A DNA stretch of 64,000 nt from Shewanella sp. KX20019 (GCF_016757755.1 NZ_CP068437.1:1054001-1118000); one strand, 5' to 3'. Shown: positions 24,146-33,701, counted from the stretch's first letter. Numbers and translations: made by a program. Notes: generated from the letters alone by a model not told the origin.

Positions 24146-24310
24146 GTTTAGGCCTATGTCATGATGAAACTAATAGGGTGATTATAACGTTTAATCTAAA
24201 GGCTAAGCTAGGGCGGGTGATAAGTTGATATGTAATTGGTATAAGCACGGCGAGATCGCTTTATAATGAACATTGAATTAACTGAGTCTGTTAAAAAGTA
24301 GAGTTTATTT

Positions 24311-25090
24311 GTGTTAAAAAGCCGAAATTATAACCGCATTGGTCCTGATTACCGTTTTGACGAGCAAGTCAGTTTTGTTGATGTCAAAGAGGTGTTTGGC
24401 TTAGGCCATATCCGCTTAGGTAAGTGGGTTGAAAATGCTGAGCGCGATAAAGCGGCAAACCTGATTTTTGACTCTCTTGCAGACTTGGCTTTTATCTTAA
24501 AGCTGCCGCCAAAAGCGCTGGGGCTTAGACAGACACTCAATTTGGCATTTGGTAGTGGTGGGCAAAAAGGAGTGCAGGCGCATTATGCGCCAGATAGATG
24601 CGAATTGGCATTGGCCAAGAATGCTGGAGCTGGAGCGCTTGCCCATGAGTTTTGGCATGCATTTGATCACTACATCGCCCCAAAATCATTTCATACATCA
24701 CCGAAGAGAATCTCTTTTGCCAGTCATAGTTGGATAGCTGATGTTAAGCCGATTACTCATCCGCTTAATTTGCGGCTAGAGCGCGTATTTGAAGTGAGTA
24801 TGCTCAGTGAAAATGGTGAAGATGGGCATGAGTATGTTAGCCGTGCGATTGCCCTTGATAAGCAACATGGAACCCAATACTTTTCTAAACCGACCGAATT
24901 AATGGCGCGCGCTTTTGAGTCCTGTATCGAGTCCCATGACGGTATTCGTAACCCGTATCTGGTGGATGAGACATTAAAGTCAGCACTTTTTGACGCGGGT
25001 GGCTACCCAACAATTGAGCATCGGCAGCAGATCTTCCAAGCCTTAATTGCCTATTTTGAACCTCTGGGTGAGGCACTGGGGAAAGAGTAA
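24311..25090 (+). CDS. HExxH-containing protein, CLCA_X-like family
   Basis: 259 residues, no signal peptide. It contains the zinc-protease-like motif HEFWHAFDHYI near residues 113-123 (His, Glu, His) and an acidic TELMARAFESCIESHDG about 70 residues on, where a third ligand could lie. I recall this kind of protein in Vibrio and Shewanella under the name CLCA_X family, without proven function. The start is GTG; an ATG is not available near the conserved N-terminus (NYNRIGPDYRFDE). It stands alone between ppiC and a DUF3718 gene. A cytoplasmic metallopeptidase is a reasonable guess. Confidence 0.68.
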   Translation: MLKSRNYNRIGPDYRFDEQVSFVDVKEVFGLGHIRLGKWVENAERDKAANLIFDSLADLAFILKLPPKALGLRQTLNLAFGSGGQKGVQAHYAPDRCELALAKNAGAGALAHEFWHAFDHYIAPKSFHTSPKRISFASHSWIADVKPITHPLNLRLERVFEVSMLSENGEDGHEYVSRAIALDKQHGTQYFSKPTELMARAFESCIESHDGIRNPYLVDETLKSALFDAGGYPTIEHRQQIFQALIAYFEPLGEALGKE

Positions 25091-25143
25091 CATTGAAGTA
25101 TGGGAGGCGCTAAAGACCGCAGTAGCCTTTAGCTGAAATGCCG

Positions 25144-25488
25144 TTAAAACGTGACGATGTATCTGTTATCAGCCGTTCTGTTCAACGCTATGGCTTGCTC
25201 TAGGTCGGTAGCGCTAGTGTAGCGGGCTATTTTATCTGCTACTTTTGTTGAACCTTGCGCCAATGCAAAATCATGAAATTGTTGGCCATTACAAACTAAA
25301 TTTGGAAAGACATTTTTTTTATTGATTCTGTTTTCTTTTACAGTGCGATTAAACTTATATAAGTTATCTTGTGTTGCCGCTTTACAGACTGCAATAAGAC
25401 TGTTTTCGATAGTCGGATGCATGGCTGCCGTTGCAGAAAACACTAATGAGGATAAGTAAATCCCTGTCAGTACGATTCCCGTCTTCAT
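25144..25488 (-). CDS. DUF3718 secreted protein
   Basis: 114 residues with a signal peptide ending near ATAAM (residue 22). The mature part has a conserved pair of cysteines (VCKAATQDN and LVCNGQQF) and the sequence NLYKFNRTVKENRINKKNVFPNLVCNG, which matches the paralogue at 57683-58078 (NRLRKKLKESRVKLRNIYDGVSCNG). Both belong to DUF3718, small secreted proteins frequent in Shewanella. The role is unknown. The start is preceded by CAGGAGAGAAAC, a strong ribosome site. It is monocistronic as far as can be seen. Confidence 0.78.
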   Translation of the reverse strand: MKTGIVLTGIYLSSLVFSATAAMHPTIENSLIAVCKAATQDNLYKFNRTVKENRINKKNVFPNLVCNGQQFHDFALAQGSTKVADKIARYTSATDLEQAIALNRTADNRYIVTF

Positions 25489-25663
25489 GTTTCTCTCCTG
25501 AAATTTAAGTGATCTAATGAAGCAAACTAAAGGTGTGTGGTTTGCAATCTCGGGATTAAAACCGATACTAAGGAGTGAGGCTGTACGCCAATAGTATTAA
25601 GCTGTCTTTAGCTGAGTATGTTTCACTGATGTTGTCTCGGAGTATGACTTTTGACTGAACATA

Positions 25664-25690
25664 AAAAAGCCCGCTATCAGCGGGCTTTCA
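25664..25690 (-). terminator. Terminator after pyrC
   Basis: Perfect 10-bp stem AAAGCCCGCT-ATC-AGCGGGCTTT. On the minus strand it ends in a T-run (TTTTTTAT), right for pyrC transcripts. Confidence 0.82.
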
Positions 25691-25707
25691 TATTAACTCT
25701 TCTGAGG

Positions 25708-26745
25708 TTAGAGCGTTTTTACTTTCCAGTTGACCTCTTCACCAGCAAAGAAAGGTACGATTGGATTACCGTTAGGCAGAATGATCTCTGACGGTACAGT
25801 CCAGGTTTCTTTTACCAGCGTCACTGTACTGGTGTTTCGCGGCAGACCGTAAAAGTCTGGGCCATGGATACTGGCAAAGCCTTCTAACTTATCGAGTACA
25901 CCTAGGTCGTCAAATACCTGTGCGTATAGTTCCAATGCACTCCAAGCGCTATAACAACCAGCACAACCACATGCTGATTCTTTGCGGTGCTTTTCGTGTG
26001 GCGCGGAGTCAGTACCCAAGAAGAACTTACTAGAACCAGTAGCAACCACTGCGCGTAGCGCCTCTTGGTGTGTGCTGCGTTTCAGAACCGGTAGACAGAA
26101 GTTATGTGGGCGGACGCCGCCGACCAGCAGATCATTACGGTTAAGCAATAAATGCTGCGGGGTAATGGTGGCTGCAACGTTATCAGCCGCAGACATAACA
26201 AACTCAGCAGCCTCTTTAGTGGTGATATGTTCAAACACCACTTTCAGGCTTGGAAAGGCATCAACAATACGTGATAAGTAGCGCTCAATGAAGAGTGCTT
26301 CACGGTCGAAAATATCGATATGCGATTCGGTCACTTCACCATGAACCAGCAGTAGTAAACCATGCTTGGCCATCGCTTCAAAAATCGGGAATAGTGAATC
26401 TAATGCTTTTACCGCTGCATCTGAGTTGGTCGTCGCTCCTGCTGGATAAAGCTTTGCAGCAACAATACCCGCAGCTTTGGCATCGATGATGTCTTGCTCT
26501 GTCGTATTGTTGGTCAGGAAAATCGTCATTAACGGTTCAAAGTTAGAACCTGCTGGGCGAGCAGCCAAAATACGCTCTCGATATGCAGTGGCAAGTTTTG
26601 CATCTGTGATCGGAGGTAAAAGATTTGGCATCACGATAGCGCGATTAAATAACCTTGCTGTTGCTGGTACCGTTTCTTGCAACATGTCTCCATCACGGAA
26701 ATGAAGGTGCCAATCGTCTGGTGTCAGTAGGGTAAGCTGCGTCAT
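25708..26745 (-). CDS. pyrC: Dihydroorotase
   Basis: Pyrimidine synthesis enzyme that closes carbamoyl aspartate to dihydroorotate in the cytoplasm. At 345 residues it is of the short type II class of E. coli PyrC. Zinc ligands are His13 and His15 (DWHLHFRDG), the carboxylated Lys98 (AAKLYPAGATTNS), the histidines in LLVHGEVT and FEHITT, and the catalytic Asp in FFLGTDSAPH. A cysteine-rich insert CGCAGCYSA follows, as in relatives. Translation starts at ATG 26745 with GGAACTCTAC upstream. It is a single gene followed by its own terminator. Confidence 0.95.
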   Translation of the reverse strand: MTQLTLLTPDDWHLHFRDGDMLQETVPATARLFNRAIVMPNLLPPITDAKLATAYRERILAARPAGSNFEPLMTIFLTNNTTEQDIIDAKAAGIVAAKLYPAGATTNSDAAVKALDSLFPIFEAMAKHGLLLLVHGEVTESHIDIFDREALFIERYLSRIVDAFPSLKVVFEHITTKEAAEFVMSAADNVAATITPQHLLLNRNDLLVGGVRPHNFCLPVLKRSTHQEALRAVVATGSSKFFLGTDSAPHEKHRKESACGCAGCYSAWSALELYAQVFDDLGVLDKLEGFASIHGPDFYGLPRNTSTVTLVKETWTVPSEIILPNGNPIVPFFAGEEVNWKVKTL

Positions 26746-27033
26746 GTAGAGTTCCTAAGCGTTTACGACAATATATTAGGTGTTTTCTTATATGCTATTT
26801 TTGCGAGCTATATTGTGCCTGAAATAGTGATCGCATAATAGCTGAACCTGTAAAGATAGCCATAGGGCCTTGTATGTTGTCGCCACTTTACGTGCTGAAT
26901 TTGTTTAACTGCCAGTGTGTTCTCTGCAGCATCTCCAGTTGGCAGATTTCTTCCAAATTTGCAGGTAGAATATAAACATATAAGGCAGATAAGCCTTAAG
27001 CTCATAATACGCTGGCACTTAAAGGGACATTGT

Positions 27034-27561
27034 ATGGACAGAGAAAAGGGATTTACGCTGATAGAGTTGGTGGTTGTCATCATTATTTTGGGCATTCTTG
27101 CTGTTATTGCTGCGCCAAAATTTATAAATTTTTCTCGTGATGCCAAAATCAGTGCGTTGGAGGGGATTGGCGCCGCGATTGTATTTGCCGCGGATGAAAC
27201 CTATTTAAAAGCCCAAATTGAAGGCGCCGCACAAGCACGTAGTTCAGCCAGCAATCCACCTTACGTTGAGATCCCTGCGGGTATCTTTGAGCTAAAGTAC
27301 GGCTACCCTGAAGCGTGGCCCGAGAGCGGCTTAGGTATCTTAGATATGGTTGAGCTTGATGACGCCATTAATGTTTGTTTTGGAAATGGTTGTGATAGTT
27401 CAAGCAACTCTAGCAGGGTGCAAATAGGCTACGACTTAGTGCTGGGGCAGTCGCTTCCTAGTGACAGCGAGGCCTGTTTTTTTCGTTATAGTGAGCCAGG
27501 AGGTACGGGGGGGAACTCAGCGACTCGTTACACACTTACCTATTTTACCGATGGCTGTTAG
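27034..27561 (+). CDS. Type IV pilin-like protein (MshA-like)
   Basis: 175-residue prepilin. The class III leader is MDREKG with cleavage before Phe7 in GFTLIELVVVIIILGILAVIAAPKF; Glu at position 5 of the mature protein is present. The hydrophobic helix covers residues 7-30. The globular part contains Cys pairs (VCFGNGCD, EACFF, and a C-terminal Cys ending FTDGC). I chose ATG 27034, preceded by AAAGGGA, because the frame upstream makes no sense as a leader. It is an isolated pilin gene next to rsuA, not in a pilus operon; it may be an accessory or minor pilin using the MSHA or another apparatus encoded elsewhere. Confidence 0.8.
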   Translation: MDREKGFTLIELVVVIIILGILAVIAAPKFINFSRDAKISALEGIGAAIVFAADETYLKAQIEGAAQARSSASNPPYVEIPAGIFELKYGYPEAWPESGLGILDMVELDDAINVCFGNGCDSSSNSSRVQIGYDLVLGQSLPSDSEACFFRYSEPGGTGGNSATRYTLTYFTDGC

Positions 27562-27597
27562 GTTGTCGCTTCTCCTTTAATTAAGAGCTCCAGCCGA

Positions 27598-28284
27598 ATG
27601 CGCCTTGATAAATTTTTGTGTAAAAGTACAGAGTTAACCCGTGCAGCAGCCACTGAGTGTATTGAGCTTGGCACGGTGAGTGTGAATGATCAGGTCATTA
27701 CCGAAGCCAGATTCCAAGTGCATGAAAACAACAGCGTTGTGTGGAAGGGTGAGCGGTTAGTCGCGCGGCCATCGCGCTATATTATGCTGCACAAGCCACT
27801 CAATACCTTGAGCTCAAATGTCGATGGTGATTACCCCAGCCTGTTTCATTGCATCGATATAGATAGAGCAGAAGATCTGCATATTGTTGGTCGATTAGAT
27901 GCAGATACCTCAGGATTAGTGCTGCTGACCGATGACGGTCGTTGGTCATTTGAGATCATTAGACCTGAAAAACAATGCCCAAAAACCTACAGGGTAACTT
28001 TACGCGACCCTATTGACGATAATGTTGCTGTAAAATTTTTAGCCGGTGTTCAACTGCAAAACGAATCACAACTTACTGCGCCAGCTCAGCTTAACATCGT
28101 GACTAAAACCGAAGTTCTGCTGACAATCACCGAAGGTCGCTATCACCAAGTTAAGCGCATGTTTGCAGCTGTGGGCAACCGAGTCAATGGCCTGCATCGA
28201 GAACAAATAGGGAGTTTAAAGTTGGATGTAGAACTAGGGCTGTGGCGCTACCTTACCCCTAAGGAAGTGGCCGATTTTCTTTAA
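27598..28284 (+). CDS. rsuA: 16S rRNA pseudouridine-516 synthase RsuA
   Basis: 228-residue RNA-modifying enzyme converting U516 of 16S rRNA to pseudouridine. It has an N-terminal S4 RNA-binding domain (residues 1-55: MRLDKFLCKSTELTRAAATE...). The catalytic motif is GRLDADTSGLVLLTDDG with catalytic Asp101, and KTYRV plus EGRYHQVKRMFAAVGN follow as further RsuA-family motifs. Length and domain order fit RsuA well; RluF or RluE differ in the tail. It follows the pilin gene by 36 bases and could be cotranscribed by accident, with no functional link seen. Confidence 0.88.
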   Translation: MRLDKFLCKSTELTRAAATECIELGTVSVNDQVITEARFQVHENNSVVWKGERLVARPSRYIMLHKPLNTLSSNVDGDYPSLFHCIDIDRAEDLHIVGRLDADTSGLVLLTDDGRWSFEIIRPEKQCPKTYRVTLRDPIDDNVAVKFLAGVQLQNESQLTAPAQLNIVTKTEVLLTITEGRYHQVKRMFAAVGNRVNGLHREQIGSLKLDVELGLWRYLTPKEVADFL

Positions 28285-28471
28285 TACCCTTTAACGTTAT
28301 AGTAAGCCTAGGCGCTATTGATGAATTGGTATTAATTTGAAACAACCTGTAAAAACACCTCTTTGGAAAGCTTTTTGGCTATAGCCATCATGTTGTTGCT
28401 GTGATTTTTGCTATTCTCTTTGGCTTGACGCTTCACGCACTCTTGAGTCGCTTTTTTCTGTAGGCATAAGC

Positions 28472-30640
28472 TTATTCCACCCAGTGCAGTACATCACGAA
28501 TAATCGACCAGCGAGGCTGTTTTTCAACGGCGCCTTGACCCAACATCCAATAGTTATAGATCTCATCTTGATGGCCGTCGACCTTGCGTAGACGCTGCCA
28601 GTTATTGACATAATTGAGCAAGGATTGATTTGTCTGGGCTACAGCGTAGGCAACCGGGTAACGTGACTTACTCTCGAGCAGAGCAATGCCGTAACCGGGG
28701 AAGAATAGCGTCCAAGCAGAGCCTGCTTGAGCGCTAATGACTACCGCATCATACTTGTCTTTTTTCTGTCTGAAGAAGTCTTTATAACCGTCTATTTTTA
28801 CAAAATTAATATTTGGTGCTTGCAAACGGGCATCCTCAATGACGTCACTATGTTCTACATAAGCAATCGTGACAGCGCTCATTTGCAATATTTTTTCTGT
28901 GCTTTTAAAGCTATTAACTAAATGATCTTTGGTCGCTAGCGCTAAGTTTAATTCGAGCACGGGATCTGCATAACTGAGTGCATCCATCTGCTCGATATCC
29001 ATCGCTAAACCAGACATGGCAATATCGAAAAAACCAGCATCTAAAGCTTGAGCCAGTTTGTTTTTCTTGAATGGAATAAACTCAACTTTAACATTGAGAT
29101 CTTCGGCGAGCTTTGTTGCCATCGCAGTATCGAAACCGACAAGATGACCTGCATTGTTGTAGTAACTAAAGGGGACATTGCTAGGAATATAGCCGACTCG
29201 TAGTATGCCTCGGCTGCGTATTTTTTGAATGCCGGCAACTGCTGAACGCGGGGTGGTACCTATCACAGGAAACTGCTTACTGACTTTGGTCGGCACTTTA
29301 TCAGCCACCTGCATATTGGCAATTACACCGCTGGTGGTCTCGGGGCTATGGATAAACAGCCCCATGCCAACGCGACAGACTACCAAGGTTAAAACAAGGC
29401 TGATGCCTATCCCGAACCCCATTTTTAGCAATTGAGGCGGGCGTACCTTAAGGCTTTTTTCAAACAATGCCGCTGTAAGCAGTGTTAGTACAAACAGGTT
29501 CATTACTGCCGCTATAGAGTTAAACTTACCGGTGATAAAGCCTGACATTACAAATAACTGAAATAGATCAGATGGCAATTGGACCAAATCCAGCATAAAG
29601 GGAATAGCGACATAAACACTGCCAAATAGCGACAGCAAACCACTTATTGAAAGTGATGGAATGCTGCTGATATCAACGGGTGTTCCATTAAACCAACCGG
29701 CAAACAGCACGAATAGTATGACGGTTAGCTTACCGATATTGGGGAAGGTGAACGCTATCGGCACCAAAATCTCTATTAAGGTGGCGCCATCTTCACTCAG
29801 TTTATCGTGCTCACGCATGATCTGCTTACACTCTTCTACAATCACTGGGATAACAATAAAGATGTTACCGGTGGCAAATGCAGTCACCAAGCTCGCTTTC
29901 GAGATCCGCAGCGCTTGCGCAAAAGTGATAGGGGTTAAAGAGGCAACAATCCACGGCAGTATCCAAAATGTCAGCAGCAAGCAGAGTACAAAGTAGCTGA
30001 TCAGATACACCTGCATACTGGCAAATTCGTCAACACCCATGGTGCCAGCTGCTGAGGCTGACATGGCAAAAATACCAATCGGGAGGACTTTGACTAAGCC
30101 TTGAGTGATGCGAGAAAATATCTCTGAACTGGTGTGCATAAAGGCCAAGATTTGCTGTTTGTTCTCACCTTGCATACCAATTAGTGCCAGCCCCATGGCA
30201 ATACTGAAAACCACCATCGCGGGCACATAGCCTGCTGCCATCGACTCGAACGGATTTGCGGGGATATAGAGTTTGAAATAGTTGATAGGTGTCACGGGCT
30301 CAATACTGCTGGTACTGAAGAAAGACGCTGACTCAACCACAGGAAATGAGAGCGGCATTAGCGCCACTGTGAGTAACCCTAAGCCCCAGAGCAGTAGCAT
30401 GATGAGTCCTGCACGGCTGAAAATAAGCTTGGCGGTGCTCTTTTGCAGTTTACCAATACCACCCACGAGGGAGACTACGATATAAGGAAGAACGGTCATC
30501 TGCATCAGCAATATTACACTGGTGCCTATGGTGTCCATCCAGCCAACGGATTCACCAAAGAATAGCCCAACAGCGAAACCCACAAACATGGCCACTAACA
30601 TCTGTGTCGAGCTGCTCACTGTGAGAATTTTTTTTAGCAC
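28472..30640 (-). CDS. Dicarboxylate/amino-acid:cation symporter fused to a solute-binding domain
   Basis: 722-residue fusion. Residues ~1-430 form an SDF (glutamate/dicarboxylate:cation symporter, GltP/DctA class) domain with repeated hydrophobic helices; typical stretches are MQMTVLPYIVVSLVGG, FATGNIFIVIPVIVEEC and AAVMNLFVLTLLTA. After a final helix near 408-430 comes a periplasmic extracellular solute-binding family 3 domain (residues ~465-700: GILRVGYIPSNVPFSYYN...LVGFDTAMATKLAEDL). The bound molecule is probably an amino or carboxylic acid; it is not readable. A binding protein covalently tied to a secondary carrier is unusual; most carriers of this class have none. Confidence 0.85.
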   Translation of the reverse strand: MLKKILTVSSSTQMLVAMFVGFAVGLFFGESVGWMDTIGTSVILLMQMTVLPYIVVSLVGGIGKLQKSTAKLIFSRAGLIMLLLWGLGLLTVALMPLSFPVVESASFFSTSSIEPVTPINYFKLYIPANPFESMAAGYVPAMVVFSIAMGLALIGMQGENKQQILAFMHTSSEIFSRITQGLVKVLPIGIFAMSASAAGTMGVDEFASMQVYLISYFVLCLLLTFWILPWIVASLTPITFAQALRISKASLVTAFATGNIFIVIPVIVEECKQIMREHDKLSEDGATLIEILVPIAFTFPNIGKLTVILFVLFAGWFNGTPVDISSIPSLSISGLLSLFGSVYVAIPFMLDLVQLPSDLFQLFVMSGFITGKFNSIAAVMNLFVLTLLTAALFEKSLKVRPPQLLKMGFGIGISLVLTLVVCRVGMGLFIHSPETTSGVIANMQVADKVPTKVSKQFPVIGTTPRSAVAGIQKIRSRGILRVGYIPSNVPFSYYNNAGHLVGFDTAMATKLAEDLNVKVEFIPFKKNKLAQALDAGFFDIAMSGLAMDIEQMDALSYADPVLELNLALATKDHLVNSFKSTEKILQMSAVTIAYVEHSDVIEDARLQAPNINFVKIDGYKDFFRQKKDKYDAVVISAQAGSAWTLFFPGYGIALLESKSRYPVAYAVAQTNQSLLNYVNNWQRLRKVDGHQDEIYNYWMLGQGAVEKQPRWSIIRDVLHWVE

Positions 30641-31104
30641 TGGTTCCGTCCAATTATTATTCTAGTTCTATATTAGTGAAAACTCAGTCCAGCTAATGCA
30701 GGCAAGAGATAAGTCGTGTTCATTATAGATAGCGTTAACTTTAAAGTAAGTGTTTTAAAGTTTTCTTATAAATATTAATAAATTGATTTGCTAGCGACTT
30801 CAAGGTTTTTGAACTAACAACATTCATCGCTGCTTGGTTTTAGCGGCGTGGTTCATTCGGTGCAGATGCTCTGTGAGGAGCAGCTAAATAGCAGTGAATT
30901 ATTGGTGGCTGACACAGCACCTATCATAACCAAAGCCAGCGTCAGCCTCGAATTAGTCGACCAATATCTCGCAAATTGAGTAATAGTTGCTAGGCTTTAT
31001 GCGTGATTATGTTGGTATCTCTCAAGCGTTAATACGCTCAATTTTATTTACTCTAGCTGTAATGTTGACGTGATTGCGACTCACTCATTGAAAGGATTAT
31101 AGAG
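30641..31104. other. Intergenic region with a possible gene remnant
   Basis: No start-to-stop gene was accepted. A plus-strand open stretch ending at 30979 codes for GVVHSVQMLCEEQ and later SVSLELVDQYLAN with coding-like composition but has a stop just upstream and no clear start, so it may be the tail of a lost gene. The last 130 bases should hold the promoter of the gene at 31105 (ribosome site AAAGGATTATAGAG). Confidence 0.35.
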
Positions 31105-31875
31105 ATGAAAAAAATTCTATTAAAGACACTCAAATACAGTTGTATTTTGATGCTGGCCTTATTGAACTCAGCCAATGCTGCCCATCATAAGCCTGACTCA
31201 CTTGCGGATGTTTGGGTAATGGTGCCTAAAGCAGGTCAAGAGGTAGCCTTTGAAGCAGCGTTTAGCAAACATGTTAAATACCGCGCCAGTAAAGGTGACA
31301 CTCGATCTTGGAAGGTATATCGCCCTGCGATAGGTACAGGCATGGGGCGTTATATTATTCGCTACTGCTGCACGAAATGGAAAGATGTTGATGGCTATTT
31401 ACAATGGCAGACCGATAACAAAATACTGGATGATTGGTATGCAAACGTAGCGCAACATGTTGGTCATTATGAGCACTTTTATAGTCGTATCGATATGAAA
31501 AACAGCCATTGGCCAGATGACACTAAAGAGTTTAAATATTTTGCCGTGACAAATTATAAAGCGAAAATGGGTAGTGTTAAATCGATAGCTGAGGGTAAGA
31601 AGCTACTAAGTGATAACGCCAAAGCGATGAAGTGGCCTTACTTTTGGTCATGGGCTGACTCTATTGGCGGTAAAGGTGGACTTAGCTTAGTGATCCCTTA
31701 TAAAAATTACGCTGAGATGACGCCTCCTGACAAGTCATTCTCCCAAGCGTTAGCAACCCATATGGGGGATGACGCTAAAGCGGGAGCTGCATTAAAAGCC
31801 TGGTCTGAGAATTTTCATTCGACGACTTATACAGTATATCGGTTGGTGGAAGAGCTATCGATGCCTGACAAATAA
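31105..31875 (+). CDS. Secreted protein of unknown function
   Basis: 256 residues with a signal peptide ending at residue 25 or so (NSANAAHHKP). The mature part shows two similar halves, each with an aromatic-rich strand/helix pattern: LADVWVMVPKAGQEVAFEAAFSKHVK and FKYFAVTNYKAK...SVKSIAEGKKLL. This looks like a tandem dimeric alpha/beta-barrel fold, though I do not recognise a family. Tryptophans and two adjacent Cys (RYCCTKW) are notable. It has its own promoter region and a strong terminator, and is probably monocistronic. Function unknown. Confidence 0.65.
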   Translation: MKKILLKTLKYSCILMLALLNSANAAHHKPDSLADVWVMVPKAGQEVAFEAAFSKHVKYRASKGDTRSWKVYRPAIGTGMGRYIIRYCCTKWKDVDGYLQWQTDNKILDDWYANVAQHVGHYEHFYSRIDMKNSHWPDDTKEFKYFAVTNYKAKMGSVKSIAEGKKLLSDNAKAMKWPYFWSWADSIGGKGGLSLVIPYKNYAEMTPPDKSFSQALATHMGDDAKAGAALKAWSENFHSTTYTVYRLVEELSMPDK

Positions 31876-31899
31876 TGGCCCAGATAAGATAGTTAGTAA

Positions 31900-31927
31900 A
31901 TAAAGCCGCTGATGCGGCTTTATTTTT
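31900..31927 (+). terminator. Terminator after 31105-31875
   Basis: Stem ATAAAGCCGC-TGAT-GCGGCTTTAT followed by TTTTG, 25 bases past the stop; clear Rho-independent form. Confidence 0.85.
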
Positions 31928-31961
31928 GTAACTGTAACTGTAACTGGGCTAAAGGCTGGCT

Positions 31962-32858
31962 CTAGCCCAAACGCTCGGCGGCGAGATCGATAAAGGCTCT
32001 TACCTTTGGCGACAGGTGTTTTCTACTGGGGTAGATCACAAACACATCAATGTCGACGGCTGGAAAGTTATCAAACAGCACTTCTAATTGATTGTTTTGC
32101 AACTCTGCTTGCATATAGAAGCTGGGTAGCCTTGCTACGCCATGACCTTCTAGTACCAGTGCAATTTGCATCTGGCCATTATTACAGAGGATCTTGGGGC
32201 GCACATCAACAAAGAAGGCCTTGCCCTCATTATCAACATAGTCCCAGCGGCTAGGTATTTTCAGGTTGGAATAACAGATCCCATTGTGATTAGCCAATTC
32301 ACGTGGATGGTAAGGTTTGCCATGACGTGAAATATACTCTTTTGAGGCCACGGTATAAGCTTTGCTGCTATAAAGCTTACGACAAATAAGGCTAGATTCA
32401 TCAAGCTGTGACGATGCTCGAATAGCAAGGTCGTAACCATCGGCAATGACATCAGTACGCTTATCGCTTAAATCTAGCTCTAAGCTCACGTTAGGGTAGC
32501 GCTGTAGGTATTCAGAAATAATAGGTTTAAGATGATTTTGCGCAAAGCCAACAGGGCAGCTTAGTTTTAATACTCCTCTAGGGCTGACATCATGTTGAGT
32601 GATTAAGCCTACTGCCAGTTCCGCATCGCTGATTAATTGCTGACACTGTTGATAATACGCCTCTCCCTCGGGGGTTAAGCCGATAGAGCGAGTGGTTCGG
32701 TTGAGTAGCCTAACGCCGAGGCGAGCCTCGAGTTTATTAACCTCTTTACTTATATAGGACGTTGAATGACCCATGGCTTCGGCCGCTGCTGAGAAGCCAC
32801 CACTCTTAACGACTTGAGCGAATACCACAACACCATCAAATAGCTTATTAATAGTCAT
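31962..32858 (-). CDS. LysR-family transcriptional regulator
   Basis: 298 residues. The N-terminal winged helix-turn-helix is DGVVVFAQVVKSGGFSAAAEAMGHSTSYISKEVNKLEARLGVRLLNRTTRSIGLTPEG, the standard LTTR pattern. The effector domain (SCPVGFAQNHLKPIISEYLQRYPNVSLELDLSD) is normal for the AaeR/CrgA-like branch. It diverges from an NADPH-dependent FMN reductase gene 174 bases away, the usual arrangement of a LysR activator and its target, so it likely controls that gene. The effector is unknown. Confidence 0.9.
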   Translation of the reverse strand: MTINKLFDGVVVFAQVVKSGGFSAAAEAMGHSTSYISKEVNKLEARLGVRLLNRTTRSIGLTPEGEAYYQQCQQLISDAELAVGLITQHDVSPRGVLKLSCPVGFAQNHLKPIISEYLQRYPNVSLELDLSDKRTDVIADGYDLAIRASSQLDESSLICRKLYSSKAYTVASKEYISRHGKPYHPRELANHNGICYSNLKIPSRWDYVDNEGKAFFVDVRPKILCNNGQMQIALVLEGHGVARLPSFYMQAELQNNQLEVLFDNFPAVDIDVFVIYPSRKHLSPKVRAFIDLAAERLG

Positions 32859-33032
32859 ATGGAAATAGTTTCTATCTTTTTAGGTTATTAATTACATTTG
32901 AATTCTAATATACACTTGTCTCTATCGGGTTGTCGCTCAAAACTTAGTCTTTCACTAATTATTATGTCGGCAATTTAAACCAACATCTGCTGCAGGCTTA
33001 ACTGCAGAGTTAACAAAATAGAGAGTCAGAAT

Positions 33033-33581
33033 ATGAAACTATTAGCCTTTGCAGCCAGTAACAGCACTAAGTCAATCAACAAGCAGCTTGCCACGTATGC
33101 AGCCTCTCTAGTCGACGGTGCTGACGTTGAAATATTGGATATTAATGATTACGAAATGCCGATCTTTAGCCAAGATAGAGAGGAGCTTTTGGGCCAGCCA
33201 GCGCTAGCACAGCAGTTTTTTGCTAAGTTAGGTGAAGCCGATGCGATTATTATCTCTTTTGCTGAACATAACGGTTCATATACTGCGGCATATAAAAATT
33301 TGTTTGACTGGACCTCGCGTATCGACATGAAGGTGTTTCAGAATACCCCTATGGTATTGCTTGCGACCTCGCCAGGACCTGGCGGGGCAGCGACTGTACT
33401 GGCAGCAGCCTCTGGCTCGGCGCCGTATTTTGCTGCCGATGTGAAAGGGTCGCTTTCTATCCCAAGCTTTTTCGATAACTTTGATATGGAAAAGCAGGAG
33501 CTGCGAAACCCACAGCTAAAAACAGCATTAGTGGCTGCATTAGCTGGGCTTACAGACGATATGCTTGTAGATGTCGGTTAA
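33033..33581 (+). CDS. NADPH-dependent FMN reductase / quinone reductase
   Basis: 182-residue flavodoxin-fold enzyme. The N-terminal KLLAFAASNSTKSINKQLATYA is the FMN-phosphate loop, SFAEHNGSYTAAYKNLFDW is the family's flavin-binding and dimer signature, and PGPGGAATVLAAA matches the SPGxxGG stretch. Proteins of this group reduce FMN, quinones, azo dyes or chromate with NAD(P)H. The start has GAGAGTCAGAAT upstream. It is divergent from a LysR gene that probably regulates it; a role against electrophile or quinone stress is plausible, not shown. Confidence 0.85.
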   Translation: MKLLAFAASNSTKSINKQLATYAASLVDGADVEILDINDYEMPIFSQDREELLGQPALAQQFFAKLGEADAIIISFAEHNGSYTAAYKNLFDWTSRIDMKVFQNTPMVLLATSPGPGGAATVLAAASGSAPYFAADVKGSLSIPSFFDNFDMEKQELRNPQLKTALVAALAGLTDDMLVDVG

Positions 33582-33596
33582 AGTTAAAGGAGTTAA

Positions 33597-33629
33597 ATAA
33601 AGCCTGATTTGCACGTCAGGCTTTTTGTC
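33597..33629 (+). terminator. Terminator after the FMN reductase gene
   Basis: Stem AAAGCCTGA / TCAGGCTTT with an 8-base loop, then TTGTC. It lies 18 bases past the stop. Confidence 0.75.
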
Positions 33630-33701
33630 ATGGCTCTAGTTATGAATGCACCGTGCTGCAATGTTTTTCTGAATGCTCTTTGATAAATAAAAAACCTTAG
33701 T

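Noticed and set aside
26917..27033. 39-residue N-terminal extension of the pilin gene
   Set aside because: The prepilin leader needs to be short and basic; ATG 27034 with AAAGGGA gives MDREKG before GFTLIEL.
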